Positions 31,628 through 45,100 of a stretch of DNA of 64,000 bases are shown piece by piece. The stretch is from Pachyseris speciosa (Eukaryota; Cnidaria; Anthozoa; Scleractinia; Pachyseridae). The stretch is from the NCBI GenBank assembly GCA_016490735.1, contig JAEMWC010000168.1, forward strand, positions 635,001 through 699,000, written 5' to 3'. The notes under the pieces are model-generated. The model was not told where the DNA came from. It searched no databases and saw nothing but the letters and a program-made list of their open reading frames with translations. Within the stretch, counting starts at the first letter, position 1. Each line of letters starts with the position of its first letter. Made by a program: the position numbers and the translations under genes.

Positions 31628-31855
31628 ATAATAATAATAACTTTATTTATTTCAAATCTATTTAGCCAAGCACAGATGCTACTCTAAATAAATCAAATCA
31701 AATGAGAGGGGAAAACCGGAGCACCCGGAGAAAAACCGGTAGAGTAGAGAACCAACAAACTCAGCCCACTTATGACGTCGAGTCCGGGAATCGAACCCGG
31801 GCCACATTAGTGGAAGGCGAGCGCTCTCACCACTACGCCAACCCTGCTCCCCAGT
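31628..31855 (-). repeat. tRNA-derived SINE, minus strand
   Basis: On the minus strand the head reads gttggcgtagtggtgagagc (A box) and gggttcgattcccgg (B box). It is followed by a body with tctactctaccggtttttct and an AT-rich tail ending in (TTA)n at about 31628-31645. It lies between the convergent 15-kb and CULT genes. Confidence 0.85.
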
Positions 31856-32920
31856 TTGATTGTCAAACAACCAGAGCTCTATAGAATCTGCTTTGTAATA
31901 AAACAGATAGCAATTAAATACGGAACGCATTCATTAAAAACCGTTAACTTATACGGTTTCTTTGTCAAAAGATTGAAGTCCTTGAAAAGGATGTCAGAAA
32001 AAAATAACAGTATATGTTTGTAGTCTTCACTGGTGAAAAATGTTGAAACGAAAAGAACGATTTTGTTTTTAAAGAATCTTTACTTTTGTATAAATCTTTG
32101 CCCATCTTGGCTTGTTACAGAAGATGAAAATTATTTATGAACGATTAGATGTCACATCTCGTATATTATTTTGTTGTTAGTCGTTTTATTTTTCAAAAAA
32201 ATAAATAAATAAAGCACTTGAAACGTCTGTTAACTGTGGTTACGTACTGCTTCTTTGAACCTAAGTTCGTGTTGAGTTTGGGTTTCCCACGAAAGTCTCC
32301 TCCATGTGAAGCCGTCAACAGCAAAATTGACCCAGGGGCTATAAGCACAGTTCTACAGCTCAAGACCCGCTGACAAAGACATGGGCCTACTGACAGGGAC
32401 AAATATTACCTATACTTTTGCGATAAAAGCTTTCCAAAACCACTGCATGGGCATCAAGTGCTATGTAAAGACGAAATACAGAGCCATATTGCCGGGGAGA
32501 GTGGCTTCGTCAAAAAATACGCCATTTGTCAGGAAAATTTTACACACTATAAATCATGTTAACAATGATCTTGATCAACTTCTGTATGCTCTGGGAGTGA
32601 TTATCAAAGAGTCTGCATCTATAAATACAACAAGATAACGTTACTAAGCATCGAAGACTACTTTTAAGTTGATACCTAATGATGGAAAGCCACAAAGTGA
32701 CTGTTAGGCTGGGCGAGTTGGGGGGGGGGGGAGGGTATGGTTTTTTGGTCCTCTGCCGTAAGATTAGGGTCTTGCTGCAAGACTGTCCTCAAGTATTGAG
32801 TAATCGAAAAGTCAGACGTTTTTCTGTATATATTTAAAGGTCATCAGTCAATTTTAGATCGTATTGGCGCTGTTGTTTTTAAAATAGAGGGCACTGTCCA
32901 ACACACTCTGCCTCTACCCC
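31856..32920. other. Intergenic, nothing recognised
   Basis: An 85-codon plus-strand frame at 32381-32638 has no recognisable motif and no splice context. A G run sits at about 32718-32731. No gene assigned. Confidence 0.4.
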
Positions 32921-32924
32921 CAGA

Positions 32925-33400
32925 GTGACTGTGTGACTAGCTGAATATATGGCTGACTGTCCATCTGTTGGACTGACTTACTGGCTGAATGTCTGACTGA
33001 CAGAATGACAGTGAATTTGTGATTGAATGACTGACTAACTGATGCTGGACTGACTAAGACTGGCTGACCAACTGGCTGAAGTTATCAGACGGACCGAAAA
33101 ACTGACCGACTGATTGTCACTCTGACTGAGTAATGTCTGAATGACTGTCATGTTGAATGTCTGACTGACTGAATGACAACTTTAGTACTGAGTGACTGGC
33201 TAATTGGCTTGTGCACCGTCTGACTGAATGACTGATTCACTGCACAATGCACGTCTGACTAACTACCCAAGCAAATAGCCAACATGCTGAATGCAAGTCT
33301 GACTTCAGGAGTGTCTGTCTGTTTGTCTATCTGTCTCACTGTCTGTCTGTCTGTCTGACTGTGCAAATGAAAAACTTCAGGAGTGTCTGTCTGTCCAAAT
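32925..33400. repeat. Low-complexity CTGA/CTGT repeat tract
   Basis: Degenerate ctgactga and ctgtctgt repeats extend across the tract, densest at 33310-33360. It lies directly after the stop codon of the minus-strand CULT gene and so is probably in its 3'UTR. Confidence 0.85.
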
Positions 33401-33411
33401 GAATGTCTGAC

Positions 33412-36400
33412 TTATCCACCCACCCTGTTAAAGAAACAGACAATGAATGACCACATACAGTGCTCCTGGATGAGGTTTGGGTAAATAAGACCCACAAATG
33501 AATAAGGCTTCTTTGAGGCGGCATATTTATCCTGTCCCCTGTCATGATCATGTGCATGCCTGCCTTCATCTTTATCGTCCTTTTGATGAGGATCCTCAAA
33601 TGACCTGCAGAAGGAACCATGTTACAAAAAGTAAAGGAAACTGGGAAATGCCTGGAGATGTAACTAAGAGCTGGTTACTGGCAATGGGCCCTTTGCAGGA
33701 TGTCAGTCACATGGTACAAAAACACCAAGCTGGGACACAAACAACCCACTGGGACTAGTCAGTCAAACAAAGAGCTTACATCGTTTTAAAATGGTAATTT
33801 TCTTTGTTTGTCAAGCCTCAGTGGGTTGTTTGCATCCCAGCATGGTGTTTTTGCACCACGTGACTGACATCCTGCAAAAACATTTGACTCACCATCCCAT
33901 GTGAGTACCACACTGTGGGCAGACAGCTAGCCGCCACGCATACCCAGGAAACCAGGAATGCTCCTCAAATGCCTGTACAACAGGATAGGAAGGGTAAATT
34001 GTTTTAAAGGAAGTAGGATATTTTACAATGCAACTACTCCAACCATTAGGTCTGACCAAATAAATTGGTGAATAGTGTTCAAGTGATAAAACAACAGATT
34101 GGCCTTCACTTTTTTTCCCCTTCAACAGGGGGAAATTCATTGGCTACTTTGCAGGAAATTTTTCCTGGGTAGCCTTGGTTGAAGTAGTCGCACTGTAATC
34201 TGATGGTAAATTCAAAGCAGAGACATAGCATTAAAACTAAGGCCTTTCATCACACGTGGCCTACCTCACCGTAGCTTTTGATATTAGCTGCCGTGGCTGT
34301 AATCAGCTCAAAGTGTTGACCTACAGAAAGTAAGACCAAAGCACAGGTGGATCAGTTTTCTAGTTTTAATAGTGTCACAATTATTTATTTCTTTGACAAC
34401 AGCAGTCAAGAAGTAGTTAAAAGCACTCGCCTGCAGCTCGTGCTCTCGTCACTTCCTTTGCGTGCCTTATAACAGAACAAAGCACAGTTAAGGCTTTTTT
34501 ATTTGCTAATTTAATGGTACAAACTTACCAGCAGGGTTTTTGAAGAGCTGGATTAAGCATTGTTGAACTCCCAGTACAGTGTCATTCCTCTGTCGCAATG
34601 CAAGCTTGCTGGCTCTGTTGTCAAGATTTGCAGCTACGGTAATATCATGGCCACACTTTCTACAAAGCAAGGAATCTGCAATAGGTGTGAAAATTGGAAT
34701 AATTCAATAACTTTAACAGATTACGATAATATCATTAATTGCAATTCAATGAAGAAATTATTTATCTATCTGTGAAAACAAAACACTTTTTACCCCGGGG
34801 GTACTCCCTATAATGGCCTATACGGGGAGGCTCCACCCGAAAGGGGTACCTTTTTCACACTTCAGGTATATGAAAGGGTAGGGATTTTATGAGTCGAAGT
34901 ATATGAAAGGGTAGGGAAATCTGTCATTTAGGTATTTAAAAGGGCTTTCATTAAAATATTTTGAACACTCATACCTTATGACTGTAATGTTTTAATTTAT
35001 TGAACACTACATGAAAATGACAAGAAGACTTCTTGTGAAAGGGGTACCATCTTCCAATGGAAGGTATACGAAAGGGGTACCTTTTCTGTCAAAAATGGTA
35101 TATAAAAGGGTTAGGGATTGGACCTCGGGCGCAGCCTCTCCTTATTAAATTTTTTTCAGTAGCTCCCCCGGGCTTTTTACACATGAAATTGTTGTCAATA
35201 TCACTGTGCATGCCCAAATTTTACCACTGACATTTGAATGTTTGTGCATTAAACCACTGTCTGATCTTTCTGGAGTATTATTCCACATATAATTTTCAAA
35301 TCCATTCTTATGTGTCACCATTCAGTTGAACATTTCTGAGCACTATTTTCACTTAGTGGTGTTTATTATTCTGTACAAGGTGGTTCTAAGTTTTGAGTCT
35401 GTGGATGAAATCCTAAAGTGTGACCATTCAAATGAAAGCTACCAAGCAGTACTTTCCTGTCATTAATAAGCTCTACAAGGTGGTTCTAACTTTTGAGTCT
35501 GTGGATGAAATTTTAATGTTCAACTAGCTATTATGGACAGTGCTTAGCTTTTCTGTGGTGATAACACTCTAAATATCAGTGTTTCTTTTTTCTCAATAGG
35601 AAATTACTTAACATGTTTCATAGCATTTTTCAGAGATGAAAGGCAAACAAACACATAAAGAAAGAGTCTGAAATAACAAATTTAATTTAGTGTTACACAA
35701 GAGTACCTCTTCTCCTCCAAAATGGTTATAAAACTTATGTACAATTAATCGAACATAACATTGAATAAAAGACTTTAGAGTAAATAAGTTAGAGTAAAAC
35801 TGATCAATAACAATTTGATTTCAGTTGCATAGAATAACACAAAGCCTTCCTACTGCTGTAATTGGAGAGATCACAAGTACAACATTTACTCTGATGACCT
35901 CATGATTTTACCTCACAGTGGACTTGACGTTTCCTTCACATGCTTTTGTTCAATTTCCAGCTTTAGCAAAATTATGATTGTTATACAGATTTGGCACAAA
36001 TTGATCTACTTGGTGGAAAAGATTTCTGATAAATTATAAAACAAAGTTTTGTTTAGTTGAGTTCCAACTCTAATGGTTTATATACCTAATTTTGAAATTA
36101 TAGTATTTTATAAACAATTGGTTTCAGAATTACACCTTGAATTAGGTTACGTGCGGACACAAAACTTTTAGACTGTGCTCCACTCAAATAAAGTTACTGT
36201 AAGAGAACTGTACATATTAACAAAAGCTTTGCTATTCAAAATTTCTGCCATATAGAGTTAGAGAACTTTTTACTTTACAGCATCTGGAGTGAAAATGTTT
36301 GAGGGTCGAATAACCTAACTTTATTCAAATCAGTATGCCATAACAAAGGTTATGGACTTCACAATCGGTTGATAAGCAGCACAAATGAAACAGGTGGAAA

Positions 36401-37873
36401 ACATTCAAAATTAGTGAACTGAAAACAAAACAAAGAACACACCAATGAAACACCATGAGAGATAATTTAGAATTCACACTGTTAACCTGGTTAATTACTA
36501 ATTAACTTGACAACACTCCAACTGAGCCAGTGTCATACCTCCCAGTCGGTGAAAACATTTGAACTTGCTATATGACCAAAACTTTACTTGAAGCCTCAGT
36601 CTAAGTTGCCTCTAATATTATAATGTATTTCTGAGATGTTTAACGAGGATCAAATCATTCAGAGTACGAATGGTTTTTATCACACTTCCAGAGGCTGTCA
36701 ACAGGCCATTGCCAGATCAAAGGGTAAGTGATAAAGATACTTAAACCATACCCTTATATCTGCTTAAATCTGATTCAAAGTAAACATTTCAATATCCATC
36801 AGTTTCAAGGCAATCTTTTCATTATAATGTTTTTCGCAAGTTTTTAACTCGTCAAAAAACAAAAAGTTTCACAGCAAAGTCCTGTTCAATAGTTTTAATG
36901 TGAATTATAATACCACTCAGTTGCACTACAAGTCTAAAGAAAACTTAATTAACTGGCAAAAGTTGTTCTAATATATACGATGTAACCTCAACTGTCATTG
37001 CCACTGGAAGGGTTAATTTGCTCCACTTAATAAGTTCAGAATTCTGAGATTATAAGGTTTATGATAAGTGATAGCAATAATAAAAAAAAACTAAACTATC
37101 ATCAGTGTTAAGGTGATCAAAATATAAAAGAACTAATTCGTTAATTCATTGTCATCATTGGTATTTTCATTAAAAATTATAAAGGTGAATATTGATAAGG
37201 CCAGATGATAACATATAAGTTTGTTGCTTATCTTCTCAAACGTTAGTTTGGAAAACGAGTGAAATCCAACACAGCCATTTACCAGACTAGTGATACTTCA
37301 GAAAATGACTTCAGCTTAATTCAAATCGTGAAAGAAGGTACACAGGAAAGAAATGAAGGTTAACTTCTCAGAACAGCGGAATGACTGGTAAAATAGCGGC
37401 ATAAAAATGGAGTAATTTAAGACTGCCAAGAACAAATCGGTGAATAAAAAAACTTAATTTAATATCTATTGTTAAATTTCAATTTGAGGACGTTTTCGAA
37501 AAATAAACCTCAATCTAAATGAAGTTGGATAACTATAGTCCGATATAGCTAAATTCTTGCAAAAGTAGGTAATCAAGTTTGACGGCCTGCTTAACACGAT
37601 TGATCAAGCACAACACTGTCTGTCCTTCGTTTGGATAAGCAATTAAGCGCCGTGACAGGAGGCAAAACTTACGATTACATCAGATTGCCTACTCCAGCAG
37701 TAGACTGAGTTGAGAACGCATGGATCCTACGAATTAGCAAGATTACTTAAATTACCGCGGATGAAGTATATACCTGAATTTTGATGAACATCTACGTTAG
37801 CGGCATAAACAACCAAAGAGGTATATAACGTCAAAATAAAAAGATAAAAGCCTTTGAAGCGGCAAGAAACCAT
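33412..37873 (-). CDS. Secreted CULT-domain protein (cereblon thalidomide-binding-domain family), 248 residues
   Basis: Five minus-strand exons: 37873-37774, 34675-34529, 34320-34265, 34143-33893 and 33604-33412. All phases close. Residues 1 to about 25 form a signal peptide: Met, a basic residue, then [17 protein letters not shown]. The CULT domain runs from [10 protein letters not shown] (C38, C41) to [14 protein letters not shown]. The second zinc pair is C176/C179 in [18 protein letters not shown] provides W165 and W171, and W185 completes the three-Trp cage that in cereblon binds glutarimide or uracil-type ligands; the W185 codon is split by intron 4. Cereblon itself is larger, with a Lon-like domain, so this is not cereblon but the secreted single-domain type. 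A His/Asp-rich insert (residues about 190-210) precedes the last strand. Ligand and role are unknown. An ATG further upstream (38095) would bury the signal peptide and was not chosen. Confidence 0.87.
33692..33879. repeat. Fold-back element filling intron 4 of the CULT gene
   Basis: The arm tttgcaggatgtcagtcaca, with aaaaacaccaagctgggac, is the near-complement of gtcccagcatggtgtttttg-type sequence ending gtgactgacatcctgcaaaa. It lies almost against the exon 4 donor at 33892. Confidence 0.82.
34790..35172. repeat. Inverted-repeat element with ccccgggggtactcc end, in CULT intron 1
   Basis: The left end ccccgggggtactccctata and the right end agtagctcccccgggc are imperfect complements. Between them are repeated aggtatatgaaagggtaggg units. 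Confidence 0.7.
35376..35530. repeat. Short tandem duplication, period about 96 bp
   Basis: gtacaaggtggttctaagtt and gagtctgtggatgaaat recur near 35472 with few changes. The rest of CULT intron 1 from about 35530 to 37700 shows nothing recognisable. Confidence 0.75.
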
Positions 37874-39161
37874 TTCTAAATGGAAGGCGAGAGAAGTACT
37901 GTCCGCATTGCAGGGTGGGTAAAAGAGTTGGCAACGCGAATGTGAGGCGGAAGCGCATCTAAAGTGAAAACGAGGCACAAGTTCCTTTACTTGTCTTTCA
38001 CAAAGCGAGTGGTGGGAAATCTTTGAACTCTCGTTGCAACATCGAAAAATGAAATGACAAGCAAACTTCAAAGAAAGCCTCCTTTTCCTTCCCAAATCAA
38101 CAACTGGGCTTGGAAGTCAAAGTCTTGCGGTTTGGTCAAGTGTGATCATGTAAGTATTTGGTTGTATTTCGTCAGCGACTCGATCGGAGGAAAATCTAAA
38201 GATAATATTGTTTTGATACATCGAGTTGGCATTGAGGGGCTTTCACAACCAGCCGAGTGAACCGTAACAAACCAAATCCAATAACTAAAAGGCATTTAAT
38301 TATTGCGAGGTTTTACAATAATAGGACAAATTGGTAAATTATTTTTCTCTTTTATTTAATGCGCGTAAAATTCTCTTGAAGTTATTCTTGGTTTGCTTTG
38401 TGTGCATGAATAATGAAAACATTTGAACTAAGCTACATTCTTTACATTGTTTACTTTACAAACTTATCAGAGCGACAAAAATTGTATCTTCCGCTAAAAA
38501 TCTTTTTGAGTAAAGTCCAAAGCAACACGCAAACTTTTCACTGAAATATGTTGCCTTGTTCATTGCAAGTTTATTCTTGTCCCTAATGAAACTTTAAATG
38601 GCAAAAACATCGTGTTTTAAATATTAATTTCACATGTTTCCGGATTGCAGGAAAACACACTAAGACTTTTACTCGAAGCTAGAGGTACCATTCAGCTTTT
38701 TAAATTTTTGGCTTATCGTTTGAAATGTAGCATTTTCCCGAGGGTCAAGAGTTATTATTTTTTATCGTGGCGTATTTTGACCTACGAAAAAGTTCCAATG
38801 GTGTCTTTTTGCACGTGTTCCAACTTGGTCAGAAGCGAACCACGTGTTTACACTTCAGCCCGTGAGGCCTCATGGGATTGTCCTTATCTGACAAGCCAGC
38901 GACGGCCATGCCAAGAATGGCCTTTCTTTCATAGTCCTTTTGCATCCGGTTAGTTTATCGGCCATCCTTTGTGTTACAAATGTTATTATACAGTATTTGA
39001 GGCCACAAATAATTGTTCTACATGTCCTGCGGATTATTTTTACAATTGAATTCTCTGCTTCTTCGCAGTTTTTGCAAGCGCTGCAAGTCACACCCCCGTA
39101 TCGCAACCAGTTACAATACGCTGAGTTCGTTGTTGACTGTGGGACGTTTTTTTGCGTTTAG
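37874..39161. promoter_or_regulatory. Divergent intergenic region between CULT and Pumilio genes
   Basis: The coding starts at 37873 (minus) and 39171 (plus) point away from each other. A good 5' splice site (ATgtaagtatt) at 38150 on the plus strand could end a non-coding Pumilio first exon, with acceptor gcgtttag at 39161 leading into the coding exon. No TATA box or specific factor site can be named. The 3' part (38640-39100) contains open frames without family similarity. Confidence 0.4.
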
Positions 39162-39170
39162 ATCCGTCCG

Positions 39171-42100
39171 ATGAGTTTTCCATGTGTCCTTGGCATGAAC
39201 GAAGTTGGATGGGACGATGGAGCGTACCACAACAATGGTATGACTCCAAAACTTGGTGGACGCACCAGTAATGGTGGATCGAAAACTGCAAACCAAGGCT
39301 TTGAAATCGTAGGTGGAAAGTCGAACGGTGAAGTCGCAAGCTATCTCTTTCAGCGTCAAGGCGTTGCTACAAGCTTTTCCAAAACAGTTGCAGAAAACGA
39401 CAAAAGCAATTTTTCAGGCCAGCGATGGTCTTCAGTTGGTGAAGGCATGTCCGACCAAGTAAGAATTACTTATAGTTTAATGTCAACAAAGTACCAACGC
39501 TAGCTAGCTAGTTTCAGTGTTTAAGCAGGGATTTGTTGCGAATGTGGACCCAGTAGGAAAGAGGTTTGCGAAATGAGAGCGTCCACCTTTGCAACGAAGA
39601 ACTGCGTATTTTATTGTTAATTTTCGCAAAGATTGGGAAGCATTCAATCAGAAGTAGGTCGCGTGAATGCTGTCGCGCTTCCCTTTCGAGTTCCCAGTTG
39701 CAAATTTTGTGTTTTTACTTAGAAACATTGAAGATAGCGTCGCTATATTTACACGAACAGCGTCGTGTTATTCTTTCTCGTATATTTTGTGAATCGTGCA
39801 TGTCAAAACCAGATATTGTGACAACAGAACTGCAGAATTCGACTTTCAAATTTTTTCCTCAATTTACCATTTGATCAAGGGTGGCTTCGATGACGAAATT
39901 TGTCTCTGCGTGAATGAAGCTGTATTCGATCTCTCTGTTTTCTTTTCCCTGTCGCTTTGCTATCTCGCTGAGGTCATGTACAAAGGAAGGAACTCTCTTA
40001 TTCCTTTGTCACGGTTTCGTAAGCTCGTGTTTTTGTGCACGGATAAAATTGAATGATTCTCTCAGCCAACAACAATATCGGCCTGAAATTAAAGTCGGCT
40101 GTTGTCTGAAATTGAAAATGAAAGGATTCGAAATTCCTTCATCGAAATGTGTGTTTCTGAGGCCTCATTCTGCCCTACCTTTTACAACTGTTAGAGTCAA
40201 AAATTGGGTTAAAAGTAAATTAAATTATATGTTTGTAAATGCAAATTTATGTTGTTGTGGAAATTAGGCCATAGGGATTCCTTTGAAAGCTCATAAGGAT
40301 TCAGCTTATCAGCCTGATGAACATACATCAATTATGCACTCTGTGGAACTGATTAGTTTAATTTTATGGCCTACAACAAGCATTAATGATATTGTTGAAA
40401 GTTCCCCAATCATTATTTCATGGTTGTTAGAGTGAGTGAAGGGACTGGCGTCGATGCTCCATTTTTGGTGTTTTTATCTGTTAGCTACGTGTACAGGAGG
40501 GGCTTTGAACTAAGCATTTGACCCATCAATTAGCAAATTATGTATTTGTCAGTTTGTTCAATAGTATGCTGGTGTTATGTTTAGAGGGGAACTTTGATCT
40601 TGTCCTCAAAGCAGTAACCTTTAAACAGTTTTGTATGCCAAAATTTTGTAATTATCCCAGGTGATGTTTGGAGTTTTCACATAATTGTCATTACCCCATC
40701 AAGCTTGTTTATGTTGGTAGCATGCTGATAGGTGAAAAAACTTTCAGTATGTAAATCCAGGCATTTATCCTTTACATTATGGTTTTCTGTACAGTTTTCT
40801 TCTTGATTGCCTGATTAACTTATCACACAGAAATTTCATGCTAACTCATTTGGGGTTTAAGAAGAAATTCGCAATAAATTCGTTTAAGAAGAAATTCGAA
40901 ATTTGCAAAAGCATTCAGTCCTGTCCTGTTTTCCTTTGAAGTGACTGTTGTTGCATTCTGAAGTATAACGCATGCAAGATCATTACAATACACATGATTG
41001 AAAGTGCGATGTAAAACTTAAAAGCTTTTCCTAATTCAGACATATGGTTAAGTTTGAATGCATATATTTTATTGAGCTTTACCTGTATCTTGGTACCAAG
41101 TAATTACTGTAAACTGTACCTGCTTCACTGTGTTAGTTCCACAATGAACAAGGCAATCCTTTACACTGAAAATTTAGTCAAAAATTCACGTTCAAATTTA
41201 CATCCAAAGTGTACATGTACGTGTACATTGAAAAACTGTTTGACACAACAATCCTGAAAATCTCTGAAAATTACAAAGCATGTGCAATTCCCTTGGGGGA
41301 ATCACTTGATGCAAACGAAACAAACAGGAAATCGGTAGGAACCTGAAATCGGTAGCCACACACTGAATACTCTTTGCATCAATATTAAGCTTTGGGAAGC
41401 CAGCAAGAACATACCGTATTTACTTGTGTATAAGTCGACCTTTTATGACCTAAAACTTGTTTATAGCACCGAGGTTTTTTATTGAACGATCGCAGTAGCT
41501 TAGTGACCTGGCAAGCGCTGTGGAGTTAGCAACACGTGGAGTTATTTAGTCACCAGTACCCCAAAATTCGTAGCCCAGTTGCCAAGTTTTTCAAAATGGC
41601 GTGTTGTTTATCAAGGCGATTTTCCCCAGCGATTTTCGAAGCTCTTTGTTGTTCCTATGGTGTACTAAAGCTCCTTCCCATGTCAACACTAAGAGAAAGG
41701 TTAGTTTAACATGACAAGATTTCATTTTCAACACGGCTCACTTCCATATTTATGAAAGCTTCCCCAAGTAATCCAAAGTGTTCGTGTGCACAAGTTACAG
41801 TGTAGAAGTGCTAATAAACACAGTTGCATCTTGTTCTGCTTTTTTGTCCTCTATTCCCGCCAAAAAATTCTCAGAAGTATAGATTAAGTTTTTGGAACAA
41901 TTCTGTCGATCTGAATTTTAACTTTTAGCCAGAAATGAAGAAAAACCGTTATCCCCCCCTGAAATTGGGGGTCGACTTATACACAAGTTCGACTTGTACA
42001 CAAGTAAATACGGTACATGTACCATATTTCCTGGAAAAAGCTCCCACACTCAAATAAGCACCTCCCCCAAATAAGTGCCCACCCTCTTGGCCCAAATAGC

Positions 42101-45100
42101 AAATAAGCCCCCCCCCCCCCTCCCCCTCACTTTCTTAAAATGTAGGGATACAAGGAAAGCCTGTTTCCATTGTCACTTTATTTGCAATCTTTTAAGCTTC
42201 AACTACGCCGGCATCAGTGCATGTAGGAGAACAGTCTATTTTCCGTAAGTCCCTTACAGTTATTTCTATCTCCTTGTGCTAGCAGAGTTCTTTTATGTGC
42301 ATTAGCTAAAATAGAGTTACAGTTCATATTAAGAAAAAAAAACTTAATAAGCACCCTCCCCCTTCAATTAAGTGCCCTCCTTTAAATAAACGCCCCCTCT
42401 TTGGGCCAAAATTTTAAAGGAATTGTATGCCTTACATTGGGGGATGGGTGTCTTTTTAACTTAAATGACGTGCTGTTTCCTTTGCTTTCAAAATAATTGC
42501 AGTTTGAAACCCCTAATCACTCAGAGTTTTACTAATTCAAACAGTTGTGTTTCTTCTGTGTGATTAAAGTTTCTACACACAAAATTCAATTATTACATTT
42601 ATTTAGTGTTGTGTCCAACGTGACACCCAGTGGGTTGGCCCTCACTGGCTCTGTCTTAATGGCTGATAGGAGCTGAGTGTCCTTGAGACACATCACCCAT
42701 GATGTCTGTTCCTTGCCGTGTCGTTGGAGATCAAAACTGCCCCCAGTTTATCGCTGGTTTGGTGCAGTGTTTTGTATATTCCTTGTGCTTCCCACAGTCA
42801 CTATGTGGCCATTACTGGGGAGATAAACCATACAATGAACAGCAGTTTTACTTTTGCATGTTGAGGTTATTGTAGGTTATAATTTTCTTAAATTTTGCTA
42901 AGCTCATTTTTTAGCTAAAAATAATTTAATAGTTAGTTGTATGGTTTATTTATCAGCCTTTTATCAGTTGCCAGTTTCTTAGTTGCGACATGCTATAGAA
43001 AAATATATTCGCTTTGCCCAGTTATGAAGCAAGGAAGATAAAGTATTGTGAACTCTTTTCTTTGTTCCAGCATTTCTCATGCACTTGAAATTCTTAATGA
43101 CAATAATTTTCATGATTCCATTGTATTCTATTCTAACTAAAATTGCTCCTTGGATAAATGTATCTATTCACAAGTTGATTTTCTTTCAGCAGGGATAATT
43201 TATCTATGATTACTACTAGTTTATTATTACTGTGTCACGTCAAGGCTTTTTTAACCAAACCGTTTGTTTTTTTCCAGACAAATAGCAAAGACGGAGAACT
43301 GGACGACAAGTTTCAGAGCTTGTCTTTGAACAACAATGAAAAGAAGGCAGACACACCAATAGAGGAGGTAGCTACATCTGAAATACCAATTAACTAAAAT
43401 GTGAAACATGTTAATGTTATCCAGGGAGCAGGAAGGTGAAAGACCTACAAAATGTCATCAAGCTGAATGATTTGCAATCTTGTACCCATTATCTGCAAGC
43501 TTCTCAGTAAGGGAATGGTAACAAAGACAAATACTCTTGAGATACAAAACTGTTGCCCTTGCTTAGATCTGCTTTTCCTGCACATCAAGTCTTGTGCTGC
43601 ACAGAGATACTTTTGTAAATAATTACAAAAGGAAGTACTGTTCTTAAGAAAACCTGGTTTCTCAGACAGCCATGAGATGCAGAAAACATGTTAAATGAAT
43701 GCAGTCGAACCTCTGATTAGGGACACCAACAAAGCACTTGTACTGTCCCAGTAATTTGTCCCCTGAAACCCTTCATTTATACAGCCCTGTCAAAATGTTT
43801 TGTAGTAGTGGGCAGCATAGCTGGAGAAGTGGGCAGCAACTGCCAGTGACCCTTGCCCGCTAGAGAACTCCCAGTGAAGTCCAAGTATGGAGTGACGGGC
43901 AATTAATTTACTGCAGGCGGCAAATTTGCCCGCTACCAACACATTCTGACAGGGCCGATTTATAACGTCCTGTAATCAGTTCCATGGGTGTCTGTGTACA
44001 CAGGCATTGTAACTATTAGGTACTGTCCCTCAAGTGAGTAACTCTTAGTGCAGTGCTTGAATTCATATCTGTGGACTTTCTTTTCTTACTTAGATTGCTT
44101 CTACTGCTAAGAAACTATGGGATGTACAGGACTCATGTGAAGAAAACCAGGGAGGCATGACAACAGGGATATTTTTCGGGGAACAGTGGAGAGAGACGGC
44201 ATGGGGGCCTTCAGTGCCTCACATGGCGCAGTCTGAGCATGCTGTGTCGCAGCCTATCATGGTCCAGCGTCCTGCCAAAGGGGGCAATTTTAATACCACT
44301 TCAGAATCTCAGAGTGTTCTGTCACCCAGATCAGCAGATGGTGTGGGGCTGAGCATGGTAGAATATGTCTTGGCTTCATCGCCTGGTGGACAAGAGCTGG
44401 ATGCACAGATCATTAAAGCAGGATTTGTAAGTAGTTGTTTGTTTGTTTGTTTGTTTGTTTTTTTTTTGTTGTTGTTTCTTTTTTCTTTTTTTAAAAAATG
44501 TTTTTCCAAAACCAGTTGCTTTAAATGTTGCATGGTGGAACATATCTTGCAGTAGTTCAAATATTTGAAACACAAGTTTCTTTATTCCAGTTGGTAATAC
44601 AGTGGAAACCCCACCAACTCAACAGGGATGAATGCAAAAGGTGTTTCCAATTATGCTAACTTTTGCAGTCACTCTAATCAGGGGTTTCAATAAGTTTTGA
44701 AATAGCCATCTGAGCTAACTAAAGTAGGCGGTGACCTGATGAATTTTTTTAATAATTTGAGTAAAAATATGGACCAAGCAGGTGGCGGAAAAAAGTAAAT
44801 TCTGATGAAGTAGGCGGCGATTTTCGCCGGTTGCTGGCTTCCAATGAAACCCCTGTCTAATCATAAACTTTTTGCAACACTGTTTTGGAAGCTAGGCTTT
44901 GGGGCAATTTAAACTTCAACTTTGGCCTATGTTGTACAGTGCACTTACCCATCTTCTGTTGTTGTATTTAACAAGGGGTCAAAAGTCAATGGAGACGGCA
45001 GAGAAGGCAAAGGAGGATCACCCTTTGAAGAGGGAACAGGTGAAGAGGTCAAAAATGCACTACAGGATGAGCAGGGGCATGAATCACCCAAGCCTGTGCG

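Noticed and set aside
32381..32638. Plus-strand 85-codon ORF as a gene
   Set aside because: No recognisable motif, no splice partners, between two convergent gene ends; left unassigned.
32925..33400. CRISPR-like regular direct repeats
   Set aside because: Degenerate CTGA/CTGT low-complexity DNA in a eukaryotic 3'UTR, without unique spacers.
37874..38095. Longer N-terminus for the CULT protein starting at 38095
   Set aside because: The extension looks non-coding and would hide a classical signal peptide that starts at the Met at 37873.
44157..44555. C-terminal extension of the Pumilio exon 3 frame past 44426
   Set aside because: A strong donor (gtaagt) follows GGATTT, and the extension is a poly-Phe/Leu run from intronic T tracts.
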